Assembly: GCF_014839805.1 (NCBI RefSeq)
Contig: NC_051126.1
Coordinates: 9,184,609-9,248,608, forward strand
Length of the DNA: 64,000 bases
From: Manduca sexta
Taxonomy: Eukaryota; Arthropoda; Insecta; Lepidoptera; Sphingidae
Direction of reading: 5' to 3'
Both the position numbers and the translations under genes were made by a program. Shown one piece after another: positions 43,606-58,600 of this stretch (position 1 is its first letter; each line of letters begins with the position of its first letter). The notes below the pieces were generated by a model. It had not been told where the DNA came from, did no database searches, and saw nothing but the letters and a program-made list of their open reading frames with translations.

Positions 43606-46600
43606 ATGATGGATGTGCTATGGGTGGTGTTATTGGTGGCCGCAGCCGGCACACGCGTTGGCGACGGGCTCCCAGTCCGGCCGACGCCGCAAAACTACCC
43701 TCACGGTGAGTCATTTTATTGAAAATTTACATGTTTTTCGCTAATTATAAACATAAAACAAGATAAGTTCGCACTTGTTGTAGTTGTGAACTTAAAACTT
43801 AACCTACCTAATAAATTATACAATGTTTTGTTGTGAATACTGCAGATAACATCTGGTTAGGATCAGAAACATGCTTACATGTATCCATGTGTTAAAGTGA
43901 AATTTAAGAGGGTATAACTTTTAACGGTCGTCATATATTGAAATTATGAAGGTATTAAAATAATTATTTTTACTTATTGCGAGAAATTACAATGCCTTAT
44001 TTATTTAGTAAACATGTTTTGTTTTGCTGATTGTATCAAACATACAATTAACGATTTTTATTTTAAATGATAATGTTCTTTATTTGCATTTGGACTAGAT
44101 AGTGGTTTTTACAGGGAAATTGAAAGTCTCAGTCTATTCGTGTGAAGCTATAGAAGTGTAAAGCTTCTATATAATATTTCAGATGCAAGTGGGCAAGCAT
44201 CTGAGGGTTGGAGTCCTGACGGAGGACTGTATGCAATGGTGCCAGCGCTGGCGCTGGTCCTCACCGCAGTTGGCTTGCTGTTTGGTTGTACATGGTGTTA
44301 CCGACACAAAGATTGCAAGGTAAATTGTAATACATTTTTAATTATATTTTTCAGTCATGTTTAAGACTCAGAGTGATGATCATCACAAAAATTAAATTAT
44401 CTGGAAACTTCAAAATCCAATTGATCTAGCCAGTAGATTATCATTTAAGAAAAACATTAGTAGTTTCAACATATATTTTTTTTTTATTATGTAATGAATG
44501 ATGCATATTTATCTTTATGATTTGATTTGCATATTGTAAACATACAGATTGTCCTATAAATGGTATGCTGAACCTAAGAGTAAATGGTTTTAAGGGTGCA
44601 GAAAATAATAAGAATATATCTAATTATTTGTCCATACAGAAACAAAAGACAGGTCAAACAAGTAAAAAACCTCAATATTTCAAAAATACTTTTATAAACA
44701 TCATTTTCTATGTCTGATAGAGCCCATAGTCGTAATTGATGTCCTTAAGTTCAGTGTATTATGTAAAGGACACCTTGTATAATACAATTGTAATATCAAA
44801 AATAATAAAGTTATGAAGTCTGTTAGGGATACTTGACTAGACTTATTAGCTATTAAATCAAAAGAATTAGGTAAACATAGTGGATTCAAACAGTAATATA
44901 AATTTGATATTAAATTTAGGCCAATTTGTTTAAAACAATATTATGAACAAATGTTGACTTTTTATCTAATAAATTCCATGTTTATTAATAAATTCAGGAC
45001 TATTATGTGGTAAAAAATATGTCAGTATATTTTTTATGAAGAATTCTTGACACAGCATTTTGAACTTTTCAGCCTTGTCTGTTTTATAACATTGATTAGA
45101 ACATCCTATTTAACACTTATTCATCCAATATTCTTGTAAACCTTTTCAATGCCATAGTTTTTATCACTCACTTATGTGTTTCATGCCTGTACTGATGTTA
45201 TTAATTATGTACTACATACTACTTCTGAGAGTGTTTACTAATAAAGCTATCTTTTGTCAGTTATTACTGAGTGGCATAGGCAATGTTTTATACTAAAACT
45301 GTACTTGCCACCTGGCAGCGTTAAAAGCGGAAGTTTATTGTGTATCACAATTAGAAGTAATTATACAATCATTGATTAGAAAATTACTGACATAATAAAT
45401 TTGACAATACTTGTTAATTAATAATGTGGGTCATTTGCTTAATTAAGTTATCCCTACTTCTCGTAACGACGATTGGGCGTTATCAGATATTCATTCATCC
45501 CGTAGGCGTCGTCGGCGGTGGGCGGTCGGCGCGTCATAATCTCGTTCCCATACGTACGACGTTGGTTAATAAAACTTCCAGTTGTGTATCTAATCAGCGG
45601 ACGGATGGGGTCGTCGCACTCGACGCGCCCTTCGCGTTTTCAAAACTATGCCCATTCTAACAGATATTATCAAACACATGTTTCAGTATTTGAACAATTT
45701 CATGTTAACTTAGTTATCTGTAATCTGTGGTTCTGATAAGATTGTTTTTATTGCAAATACTTAGAGCTATGGCATATTAGGATTATGCGTAATATTATGA
45801 AATATTTATATATCTATACACCTATTTAATTATTCTTTCAATTCTTACTTTGCTTTATCTCAATTCTCTTCATAGCTTCCCTTGAAAAGTAAAGTATTTA
45901 AGAAGTGAAGTATATAAAGCTTTATTCAGGTATTTGAAAAACAACAATTCAGTTCATACTTTCTCAAGTCTGATTAATTTAAAATTTTGTGTACTGTTAC
46001 TTGACATGGCTCCTTGTGCTAATCCTGCAGTATCAAGTTGTGTGTGGGATACCCAACACCTCAGCAACTTACAGCAGATATGGAATATTTGGATTCATAA
46101 GAATGGTTTCAATGAGTAAGGTGTTACATGATGATGGAGAGCCATTATGAAGAAAATTGTTAGCTTAGAAGTTTGAAATTAAAATATATTTAAATTTAAA
46201 ATGACCCCTGACACAAAAAACCTCCAAAAAGTAAAAAAAAATCATGTGACTAATTTTATTACAAGTACTGATACAATATTGTTGAGTTATTGTACTAATA
46301 GTTGTGATTATCATTGAATATCAATGTTGTAACAATATCGATCACCTATCCATTAGAGTAATAATAAGTATCCCTATGCCTAGACTTTTGACAGGACTTT
46401 TGGTGTTAAGGGTAAATAACAACATTCAAAATTTTTATTTTATTTTCCGGAAAAAAACGTCCCGAAAAGGAATATCAAACGAACACAAGTAATTTCTTAA
46501 AATAGTATTTCATGAATTATTAGTACGGGAATGTCCTTATATCAATAATTTTATATTTAAAACGCCGAATAACGATACATCGTGAAATTTAAAGGTAATT

Positions 46601-49600
46601 AGAAAAAAACATACCCCATTAACAGATTTCTAGTAAATAAGCGGGAGTTATTTCTATACATAATTCATAAATTATGAATAATTTCAAAATTAAATTTTGG
46701 GCATTTTCCTTTGCAAAAAAACAAAACACAAATTTATGTTAATTATAGGGCTTATTATTACGTCACATGCTTTATGATAGAAATTGTACAATACGAAACG
46801 TTAAAATAAAGAACAATATATAATACGTATTTACTCTAGGTAGGTCATGCAATTTTGCTACTGTTTCAATGAAACAAGTAATAAGTTATTGAAATTAGGG
46901 TAGCTCCCCGTTTGTTATCACAGAGTAAAAGGTGGTAAAATCGATTTTTTAATCTCATGGTGCAGAAAAAGAGCCATTGTGTTGTGCGTAGGTCATCCGT
47001 GACATCACGCACGCCTCTACGACGACTCATTCAAGGCCTAACTGTCACTTTCGTGACGTAATCCTTTTAGTGCTAATACCTCCGGAGTCAAGGAAACGCA
47101 CTGACCTTGGCGGCTATTATTATACAAACGAGATATAATCTGCAAAAAGAAGTACGGCAATAACTTGGAGATCATCGCGAGAAAAGCTATATTTGTCAAT
47201 CATAACATTTATCTGTTAATTACCCTAACAGAATATTCGTACCGTGCTTAGACTAAGTATTAAGTATCCGACGAGGTTGTGGAATCCTTTACCAGGTGGC
47301 ACAATTTCATGTTCTTTAGCGTGTGTTCTCGGAATTTGAATTATCCGATATTTTCGTAAATGCAATGCGTGACGTAGGCTTGTATTAATATAACGACTTT
47401 TAAATTTATAGTTATAAAAATAAATTTAACTTTCATTAAATCAAATGTCCTTAAATGTGAGATACTCATATTCTTTGCGCAATATTCTCAATAATATTAG
47501 AGAATATCTGATCGACCTTGTGCTCGAATGTCAAATATCACTTTTGAAATCATAATATGTTTTGTTGCGAATTCTCACCAAAAACGTCACACGGATTCTG
47601 TATTCCTAAATTTAGTCTTTATATAGGTTAAAGAGTTACTCATAATTTACATAACACCTACACATATCTACGTTACTCGAGCACCACAAGTGCTTCTTCA
47701 ATGAAAGGATTCAAGTGCGTCTGAAAGCGACTTAGTCTATATAAAGGAAGCTGTCGGCTTTACTCAAATGCTTTTGTACTGCGAGCCCTCCCGGCCGAAC
47801 CTATTACAGTCTAACCACTTGTGCTAATTACTCGAGATGTACAATCGACGTGAGTCATTAAAGACGGGACTGCCCGACACAATTACTCATCAAGCAGAAG
47901 ACATTTGGCATTTGTGCCGCTTCTATTCTTTGCTCCGATGCTCCTACGATGTACATGACGATTCGTACTTAATGCACGTGTTTATAAATGATTTTATATG
48001 TTGTTAGTCATTGCATATGTTTTTACATCTAGCTTTTATGGCTCTTAACGCAATGTGATAGCAGATGTAGGTAGGTATATGTATTTCGTTCAAACATTAT
48101 ACGCGTTGTAATGTTTTTGTTGAATTATTTATATGAGCCAATAAGGTTTGATGTACATCTATAGCTTCGTTTTAAAACGTCTGTTTATGCACTAGATATC
48201 ATTTATTATATCAGTTTTTTTTAATTGACCCAAACTTAAATTTCTTGATAACCTGCTTAGTCCTGAAGATTTAATGTAAATAATTGTCGTATTTATTAAA
48301 CAATATTATATTAACTCATACAATGCCAAATTATTTCACACTAAACATAAATAATCGTGTATCAGCACTCTGGACAATGCAAATCATTATTCTAATTAGC
48401 TTAATGGATGAGCGTTTTCTGTGAAAGCGTATTAAATTAACTAAATAGCCTTGTGACCTGTGGGTGTTTTTATTCTTTTCGCTAATAAACAACGTCCCAG
48501 ATTAGGTCATCTGTTATGATGTTTGAAACACAAAATAATTATTGTCTATACTCTATAGAATTCGTATTCCACGCGGGTCATGGTGGTGATTATAAACGAA
48601 GCGTAATTTATACTCAATATTAATTAATTTAATAGGCATTTAAACAACCCTGTCTTAAAAGACCTTGTCGATTGCATAATAATATAGCTGTAGATTCTAA
48701 TTGCATTGACATCTTTCGCCTTTCTCCATCCCAGTACAGGAAAAATATGTTATGTGATAAATAATTATATATTAGGGTTTTTAAAGGTTCTCAAGGTGTT
48801 GGTGCGTACTTATATTGTGCCACCTTTTTCGTTACAAGTTTTGTAATCTGTGGAAACTGTGGGGGAATGTGTATTTCTATTTGTTTAGTTTATTATATAA
48901 GTAAAACAGTACCCTGTTATTTTCCAAATAAACTAAAATAAAAATAAAATAAGTATCATGAGGGTCGTTAGCATTAAAGTCGGTTTACATTACAGACCAA
49001 GAGCTGAGCTAAATCACTTTAGCTTAGCTGACATAGCTGAGAAAGTTACATACATTAAATGAAATAGCTTAGTTTACATAGTTTCTGGTCAGCGCCTATG
49101 TAAGAAAAAACATCTCAACTATGCAAACTAAGTTTAACTAACTTAGCGTTTATTCTGCAGCCGGCATTAGAATGGTCTAAAAACCTATCAAAGATAGAAG
49201 AAGAATCGGTACTGATCATGATCTCACGGCTCATCTCGCGCAACAAATCAATTCGTGATAATATTTAAAAAATAAGAACACAATTGCGCATCGAACTAAC
49301 CCGAGACCGAGTCCGAAACAAACTGTAAACACGTCAGCTTGGTCGCAAATTACGTGCACGACACATTGTTTGGTATAGTTTCATTCTTCGCTCGATATCT
49401 AGTCATCGTGACCTTGTGCGAAATCTCAATTGCATCGTTCCAGATTCATCAGCCCGTGGCCCGTACCGAGACACGCGTTGGACGTAAACAGAATTATTCA
49501 TACATCTCATTGTTGGTTAAACAAACGCGTACTCCTGATAATTACGACGTTTACATATCTGTGCGTTGACTATCAAAACATTCAACTCTGGGGAATCTTT

Positions 49601-52600
49601 TTGGGAATTCTTAGGATTATTGCGTTCATTTGTTTGTAATCCGAGTGTTTGTAAATGTAAAAAAAAAACATATTACTGTACTGTCCGGGTACCACCAATT
49701 TATTGTCTCGGGATCCAAATTCAAATTCTTGGCGTTGTGGATTCTTATGAATGACAATAATTATATTCATCATCGCTATCTTCAGGTAAACCATTTGCTG
49801 CTTTGTCGCCGCATTTATAGAAAAAACTTTTACAATGTGCACTTTACATATTTTGGTTACCAATTGAGATGCCAGCAATACGTATCAAAATATTAATTCT
49901 TTACTATATTCGCTTTATCAAAATAAAAATGTAATCGAAAATAAATTTCATCTTAATATACTTTTCTGTTCGTTACCGATCAAGTATATGTATATTATGT
50001 ACATGTATTTGATTCTAAATTATGCAGCGGCGGATTTAAAGGTCCCCGGCTATCCTCAGCGTGTCATTCGATATCGTGACGTAGGTCCACCAAGGTGCTA
50101 TATCGGGTGAGTCAGCGCCGCCCATCTGCCGGTCGATGACAACACCTCAGCGTAAACATGTGTTACGTGCAACGTTGTGCATACATCACTGATCTTGGAT
50201 TTTCTTAAATTTTTTGTGATATCGTCTATTAAAAATTGCAGTCCTTTTCACAGACTATTATTTAGCTGTATTATGTTACGGAACGCCTCTTAAATTTATA
50301 TACAGACGAATAAATAAATTGAAGGTCATCCTCAAACTCTAAAGAGTTAACTGTCTTGCAATTAGATATAGCACACTTGTGTTTGATTTTGTTATTTTTA
50401 TTTATTTTTACAATATTACCTCTTCTGGCCTATTCATATATATATTTTCACATTCTGTTTGTATTAAAAACCCATTTAATAAACTTTTTCCAGCGAATGT
50501 CGAACCGAAAAAGAAAAGTACAAACCCGATAGTTTGGCACGTAGGTAATATAAATCCCGATTGTTTTTTATCGCTGTTTGTAGTATCATCAAACGTCTTT
50601 GTTTTTGCAAAAGAACCCCCGCGTAGGGGAGTATAATCTGATTATGTATGGAAATGGCACGGATAGATGTGTTTGCTATCAGTTCCGAAGAAAATATTGT
50701 CCCGTCTCGGTGACGGTGAGGGGATGAAGAAACTCAATGGCCTAATTCTGTGTTTGTTTTTGGGAAACAAATAATATTTCTAACTGTCTAACGTGGTAGT
50801 CCATTCATTATAAATGTTTTGTATAGTTAAAGAAATAGAAAACATAATTATTGTTGTTCTTTTAGAATAGTTCCAAGATAATACGCTAAGATTTATTTTA
50901 AAATAAGGTTATTAGTTCTGAAAGGTTCATACATTGATTTCGTAGCATAAGAAATACTAAGCATGGAAAGGAAATGCACAGGTAAGTAACACCTTTACAA
51001 AGGTTAGGTCAGAAAAATAATTTCTAGTTGTGAAGTTAAGTAGCGAGCAGGCCGACGACGGAGTCACTCACATCCTCCACAATGCTCTGAAACACTCTAC
51101 TTGAACTCTGCACAACGGAATTTGAGATCACATAAAAACCCTAGACTACGCGCGAGACATTCACACGACGTAACAACAAACTTATATTTGCAGTCATAAC
51201 ATTTAAAATAGACTTTATGCACACTAGTTAGGAGTTAATATTAGATTGGCTAACTCAGCTATAATGTTTGTAATCTAGCGATGCAGTGGCGCTTATAGTT
51301 GGCATAGAGCCCGGGGCTAGCACACCCCGAAGCCGTGCCCCTCCTACGCTGTCATCGCTCCGCACTTCCCCCATCGCTCTTGTGATTCATGCTCTAAAAT
51401 TATACCAACCTATAAAACCGGCGATGTAACGTTAAAAATGTTTCTTAGATTAATCTAGGAGCAATGCGGATGCCTTGGTAATGGTCGATGCGAATATGTG
51501 CCAGTGTTTAGAATTGTTGTACCCACATGCAGCGTATGTGTCCACTCTTTATATATGATTACATTATTGTGGTAATACATTGTATTTAATTTTCAACATT
51601 AGTATTAGTGCAGTATTAGATGCTTCAACATTATGATTGCGCGTCGGCTAATTAAAATATTATGCTTCTCCCGAAGCTTACCATTAGCGCCGATTTTTTA
51701 GCTCTTTTCATTCAAGTTACTACTGGCAACTTTAGGTGAATCGTACCGTACTGTCACCCATGGTATTGGGATCAATAATATCGACTTTATTTAGCTTCCA
51801 AATGTCATGATACTATACCAAAAGCACTGACAATTTAATTTATAATGTCATATTGCATTGCACTGCATAATGTATAAAAAATGTATGGGTCGGATTTAAG
51901 TTGTCTTATAAGTTTTATTTGATCATTCATTTTTTTTTCGCAGTGTTATCCTTGTCAGCCGTTTATTACTTCTAGTATACTATAGACACCTAAACAATCC
52001 GCACACAGTTGTTCAAACATTATGATTGTAATTAACTGTCAACAAAAAAGTTGGCTGACAATGTAATCAAAGTTAACATTAACTATTACTTAATACAGAA
52101 TTAGCTTAATATTGAGGCAGGTCTGAACAACCAAACATATAACTCCAATGTCAAGACCGGTCGGTGTATCTTAGCTTAGTCATGTCTGTTTTTAATATTA
52201 CTCATACTTTTGTTTAATAGACGGCATGTACGCAATTTCATGCATTTTGTTTTCGTCAAGCCAAATTTAAAACTAGCTTTTTTCCTATATGGTAAATATG
52301 ATTTACAAAAATCATAAAAACATGAAGTCAATAAATTAGTCAACGTAAAAAATATAAAATCTTCGAATCAGTTAATTAAAAAACATAAACATGGATTTAA
52401 AGTAGATCGAATAAGTTATGTAAACAAAATACAGGAGCTAAATCAAAAAGTCATGAAAACGCATTGTTTCTATGATGGGTTGCCATACCGCCTGGTCTAC
52501 CCGGAGGTGTTTCGACTTGTTATTTTATAGATAAATAAAATAAAATTCATCTAAATTTTTATTCATCACGTAGGCGAACATACTTACATTTATGATAAGT

Positions 52601-55600
52601 GAATGTACATAAGAATATTTAATTATTGACTAAGGCTCACAAAAAATGTACCATAACACACGGGAATTGTAACACACAATAACGCACAGAAAATAGGCAA
52701 CACACTGGAAATATTGTTAAGATTAGTGCACACCAAAAAAGAGTACTTTATTTTAGATCAAATACTATATGCTACATTTTGTTTATTTAACTCAAGAAAA
52801 ATATTATTATATCCTAATCTAAATAATTAATATGATATAATTATAATAATAATTTAGCCTTTCCCAATAGAGCTTTTGTCTTTCGGCAGGTGTTAGTGGC
52901 ATCTAAAAAAAGGAAATATTTAGATAATATTTTATTTTACAAAACATGGAACGACTAACTTCAATAATCAAAGTTTTGATATGTGGTCGCCATTATGATA
53001 ATATTTCCAATGTAATCTAAGCTTAATACCTTTCATGTGTATTACGTCACACAGTTACGTAACACACGTAACCCACGTGAACAAACACACGTGAATAACA
53101 GAACCCGTAAAATAATTAAATGCAATGTAAATAAGTGATAAACTACACTATATCACAATATACATATCCCTCTTATTTGTTTTTACACTTTATAGACAAT
53201 TTTAGCTACTTACCATGCAAAATTGCTTCTGAAAAGTCGCTTAAACAAAGGACGAAAAATAACGTGCACTAAAGAATTCCCGTTTCTACAAAAACTAAGA
53301 TGTTAGACAGGAAACTGATATATCATTTTGAAAGTAGTGAAGTCGTCATTATAAAAAAAATAGCATCATATGTTGCTACTACTTTAACAAAAAAAACTAC
53401 TTCGTAACAAATCATTTGTAACACACGTGAAATAAAATGGGAACATTTTGTTTTGAAGTCGTTATTCATTCAGCTTTTGCTTATTTTAATATATCAACAA
53501 AACTGATTATAGCTTTATTTGCATGCTTTCAACATGTATACGAGAGCTCACTATAAGTATATGATTCAAGACGTTATAAAAAAATATATATTTGACTATG
53601 GGTAGACACATTTTATTTTTGTATGAAACAAGAAGTAAGCTATTTTATTATACCAGATAATTTTCGATTACATTTAATAATATCAAACTATTAAATAGCT
53701 TAGCATTGAAATATGAACAGTAGCCAACATAGGAATATTTATTTTAATTTTATTAACTTTCGAACTTACATTTTTCTTACGACGTAGTTGGGCTCATGAA
53801 AATTATAGGTGAGGTACATTTTTTTTGAGCCTTAGCCTATTATATTTATTTATTTAATATATTATTAACATCCTTCAATAAATAACGTTGCCCCGAATTA
53901 AAATTAAGACAATTATAATTATTAGCATGTAGTACCGAAAGTTTTAAATATCTCGGTTTAGCTCCAGGAAGTTATGGCAGTCTTACATTATCGCCAGCTA
54001 CGGAACTGTGTAGGCTACACGAATATCTGGCCAAAGCTAATTTTTGTTGCATTTGTTAACAAGTTGATCAATATGCATTAAAACTGTAGGTCATTCATAC
54101 TCATGTGGTAGTGATTTAGTTTCCTGTGTAGCATTAAAACACCGCGGGAGATACGATAGTAAAAGCAATCGACGAAATACATACGCATATTTTTGCCAAA
54201 TATCCATTGTTATTTAGTCTAGCCGAGATGTTTATAGCGTTAGGTAACTGTACAAGTGACAAGAGAATGGTGTGTACACAACATTATGCGCTTGCGCATC
54301 ATTATCGTGATTCACTCGCGGTCGCCGCGAGCCATCTAATTACAATACGAGAGCACGTGCTTCGATACAAATGTGGGCCTTATTGATAAGAGGCTGTTAA
54401 TGAGTGCGCCTTGTTTTGCGCCTCTATAACGTCTTTGTGATTCGAGATATTACCCGACCGGGGAAATGGAGGAACGGTTTACTTTGATTTTGTTTTGCAT
54501 ATTTTACATAAGATTTTTGTTATTAGTTATTAAACTTGATTATGTAGTTCATATAATAGTGATCATGTGATAATTACTAAGACCATTTAAATTACAATTT
54601 CATCATTATCATCAGCTACAGGATGTCCATTACTAGAAGCTGTCGGCATCCAGAGACTCTGAATTGCTAAATTGTTAATTGTAATAAAGGTAGCAGAAAC
54701 CTTTATTACAATTAACAATTTAGCAATTCAGATTTGAAATAAAAATAATCATTGATTTTATGTATGTGTGTATCTTATTCGTTTCTAATTTGACTAATAA
54801 TTATTCCTACTCACCCAACACGTTTGTTTAATTTGTAACGTCCAAAAACTGTTTAACTTCGGGGTGTGGTTGAAACTTGTTTTAAAAAAACTTTAAATAA
54901 TGTCAATGCCCACATTGCTATTCCAATTATTTTGGCAACAACATCGTGTCATTCATTTTAAGTCTATTTTTGTTTGGATTCCACCAAGTGTAGGTACTCG
55001 TATGTACATCGAAATGCATGTATGTTCTCTTGTAATGTTATTTCTCTGTCATAATTATGTTTTTAACAGTGCAATTTGTACGCAAATATACAGTCAATTG
55101 ATGGCAGTTACAGTCGAAAAAACATACATGATTAATCGTGCGATGATATCATACGAATATAAAAAGCATACATATTAATGCCATTTACACCCTTACAAAA
55201 TTATAATTAATTTACTTTCATTTATAGATAAGTTATTAAAATCAAAAAAAATATTTTATTTTTTAAATAATAATGTCAATCACATGACTTAACCCCGTGT
55301 GGTTAAATTGTACTGGATTGAAAAGATTTTTAAAATGTATCGTTCACCATTCGTCCACTTAGTATAATTGCAGAAGTAGAGTGTAATTACTCAGTCGTGC
55401 GCCCTGGCATGCTCTATTGCAAGCTCACTGATTCGTCACTGCTCACTCATAAGTTGTTGGCACTATATTCTTGAACAGTTTTATTCATGTTATAATCTCC
55501 AAAATACTTTGACTTAGATTTTACAAAATTTTCTACCAGCAATTTCCAAGATTATCGCTGATAACAACAAAGATTTTTTTCTGTTTCTATCTAAACTAGC

Positions 55601-58600
55601 GTGTTTATTTGCAATGCACAGTTTCACAAAACACATTTAGCATTCAATATCCTTTTGCTTCGTAGTAATTATCCTGCTCATCGTTTTTCATTAATCGCTC
55701 ATAGCACTGACCTTGTAATAGGAAATCATATTTCCCAGAAACACTAGTTCTTAGTACAAGTCATATTAAAGTAATGATTCACAAGAACTTCTTTAGGTTT
55801 TCTAATTTTCTTTTAACGTATTTTTATTGTGAAACTCTATTAACTTATATTCTGTAAAAGATTATGTATTCCTTCCGAACCGAATTTCGGCTACAGTGGC
55901 CAATCTCAACAAATGCAGGAGTGTGTGCACAATCCACTGGTGCACAGTTCGGTGAAATGGCAATCTTACATGATCAGAAAGTTATCAGGCGCAGGACCAA
56001 CGGCTTAACGTGCTTTCCGAGGCTCATGGGTATCCTACAGTCAATTTCCTTGCTCCGACCTGCGACTGAGTAATTTTTAAGATGGAAAATCTCAGTCACA
56101 ATTATTTTGGTCCGACCCGGGATTCAAAACCAAGACATCAGCGCGGTAGTATTACTCGTATCGTGTACAATTACAACTACCCCATCGATCTAGTCAACAA
56201 CAACATTTTAATTATAATTAGCGATCTTATTAATAATTATAATTATGTTAATCAGTGATTATTCTACTTAGCGTTTCACTATCGCATTCGTATCTTAGCT
56301 GTAAATACGATTTTTATTATTAACAGGTTTAATAAAATACTACTGTAAACATCCAGAAAAGATCGTGAGTCATGCTATTCCTTTATGCAAGGTGTGAAAA
56401 CTGCTAATTTCTAAGAGGGCATCATCATGCTTGCGTGAGTGATTCGAAACATAACTAGTGTTTTATATATGGCATAGTCCTTACTGGCTAGTGGATGATG
56501 GTCCACTTATTTTAAAATCATATTTGTAAATTTAAAAAAAATAGAGCATATAAAAAAATTGTTTAAATTATAACATCACCACATATTATAAAATTTTAAT
56601 AATAAAGACACTTACGAAAATCGTAGTATGTTATTGAATTGAGTACAAAACAAAAAAGAAACTAAAAACATGGATGGTGGACCATGTTAGGTTTCGGGCT
56701 ATCTTCGGTTAAAAATTTTACCTAAACCTTCTATGAAAAACAAACAATGATCTAAGTACTGAGAAGATATCTCTCATGAGATTTAAGGAGCTTTTGAATC
56801 GGAAACAAGTACCATTATTTTCGATTTATCTTGAATATTACTGGTACATTTTTGCATATATATTTTACAAAATATCAATGCATATAAAAATATAAAAAAA
56901 TGAATCACCCCTCGATAAGGTGGCTGAAGATCCAAGCCATCGGCCATTATATTATTATAAGTATCATATTTACATGCATTTTTAAATAAAGGATCTATAT
57001 TATCTTCAAAATATGTGTTTTGTTGACTAAGACACTTGTTATTGGACCGTACCAAATCCGTTCCATATTTAACAAGAAAGTCGTGCACAAACATTCAGTG
57101 CGGGTGACTGTTTTGTACTTCACCGTGATTCGCGCACTGCTTTACACAACAATAGTAAGCGGCACATCTACTTTAGGCTTGCATGGGGCGCAGGCAGCAA
57201 CATTGTTGATTAATGCTGATGTGATATTACGTCCGTTCTATTAGTCCCGAGGAAGATACTAGACGTAAACTTTCTAGTTAAACGTTAATAAAACCGCGTT
57301 TTGCTTGACGTTACAGAAAAACAAAATAAATCAGATCTCGTCATATACTCGCATACATGTAAGTTTTCGTTTAATCTAGAATTTTGCAAGCATTCTTTGT
57401 TGCAAAAATTATTTTGCCACTTTACTTTATTCAAATTAAAGATACTCCTAAAGTTTTTCTAATTCGCTCAGATATATCATAGATTGTTACATTGTATGGT
57501 AGCCTAAGCATCATGAAATATTACAACCGCTATTGTTAAGCATAGTGCACATTGGCACATTGTCGCATTGTTGCTGTATGGTCGTAAACGACAAATGTTC
57601 TTGTAAATTGTCGTCCATTGTTCCAAAGCCGACGACATGAGAAAAGTAATACGAAGTTTTGTTTTATTGTTAAGTGATTGTATGTACTCTGCGGTACATA
57701 CAATCACTTAACAATACAGTATTAACAATTACTCAAACCTATTACCTAGGAAATTATCTGGATAAGCATATTATTATGTAAATATTTTATCGTTAACACT
57801 AATAAGCACATTTTTTTCCGAAGGTAAATAGTGACAATTACAATAAAAATATTGCCCGAATATTTTTTTTTCCGGTATGAAGTTAAAATATGTATCCAAG
57901 TTAAATCTTTTAAAAAACCTTTACGTCTAGTGTGCCAATGATAATTCATTCCAAATTATTCAGAACTTTTGGAGTAGCCCAACTAATTAAAATTACCACT
58001 TGTTTAATTTTGTAACCCCCGAATAACTACAATATTATAAGCTTAATGGGCGTTGATCTCTGAATTACAGAATTTTATTTTTTTTTTTCTTTCTGTATGT
58101 ATTTATTGATTTGACTAAGGAAAAAAGAAGGAAGGAAAAACGATTTATTAGTTTGGAGTAAGTCGAATGTTTGGGTCGATAGACCTACAACAAAACCAGA
58201 TACATAGATACATAATATATTGTATAGTAATATTATAAAAGTTTATCAGCATTAATTTATTTGTAACTGAGTAATACTTGACCTGTTCTTATTACGGTAC
58301 AACAACATTAAAGCAGAGATAGTGTTATGGAATCTATTTAATTTTAAACATAATGACCAAACATGTAAGATATGTGACTCCTTTTAATTTATAATTATTG
58401 GGGTATTCAGATTGATGTTAGGTTAATTTTCAGGTTAGTTTCATGTCTAAATTTTATTAGCTCTCGTTCACCTGAAATATTTACAGAAAATAAAACATTC
58501 GCTGTTATTCTGGGATAAAAATAGCCCATATTACCAATGTCAACTCAGTATCTGTGTATCAAACATCTATATTCATTAGGCATTTTATGCGTATCGTAAA

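Noticed and set aside
45424..45736. Two overlapping ORFs in a CpG-rich patch
   Set aside because: CpG-rich DNA lengthens frames by chance. No domain or splice evidence.
49582..49896. Overlapping ORFs of 62-98 codons on both strands
   Set aside because: Mutually overlapping frames in AT-rich intron, without any protein-like features.
56783..57094. 103-codon minus-strand ORF in the LMTK intron
   Set aside because: No splice context, domain or composition support; most likely chance or an old repeat.
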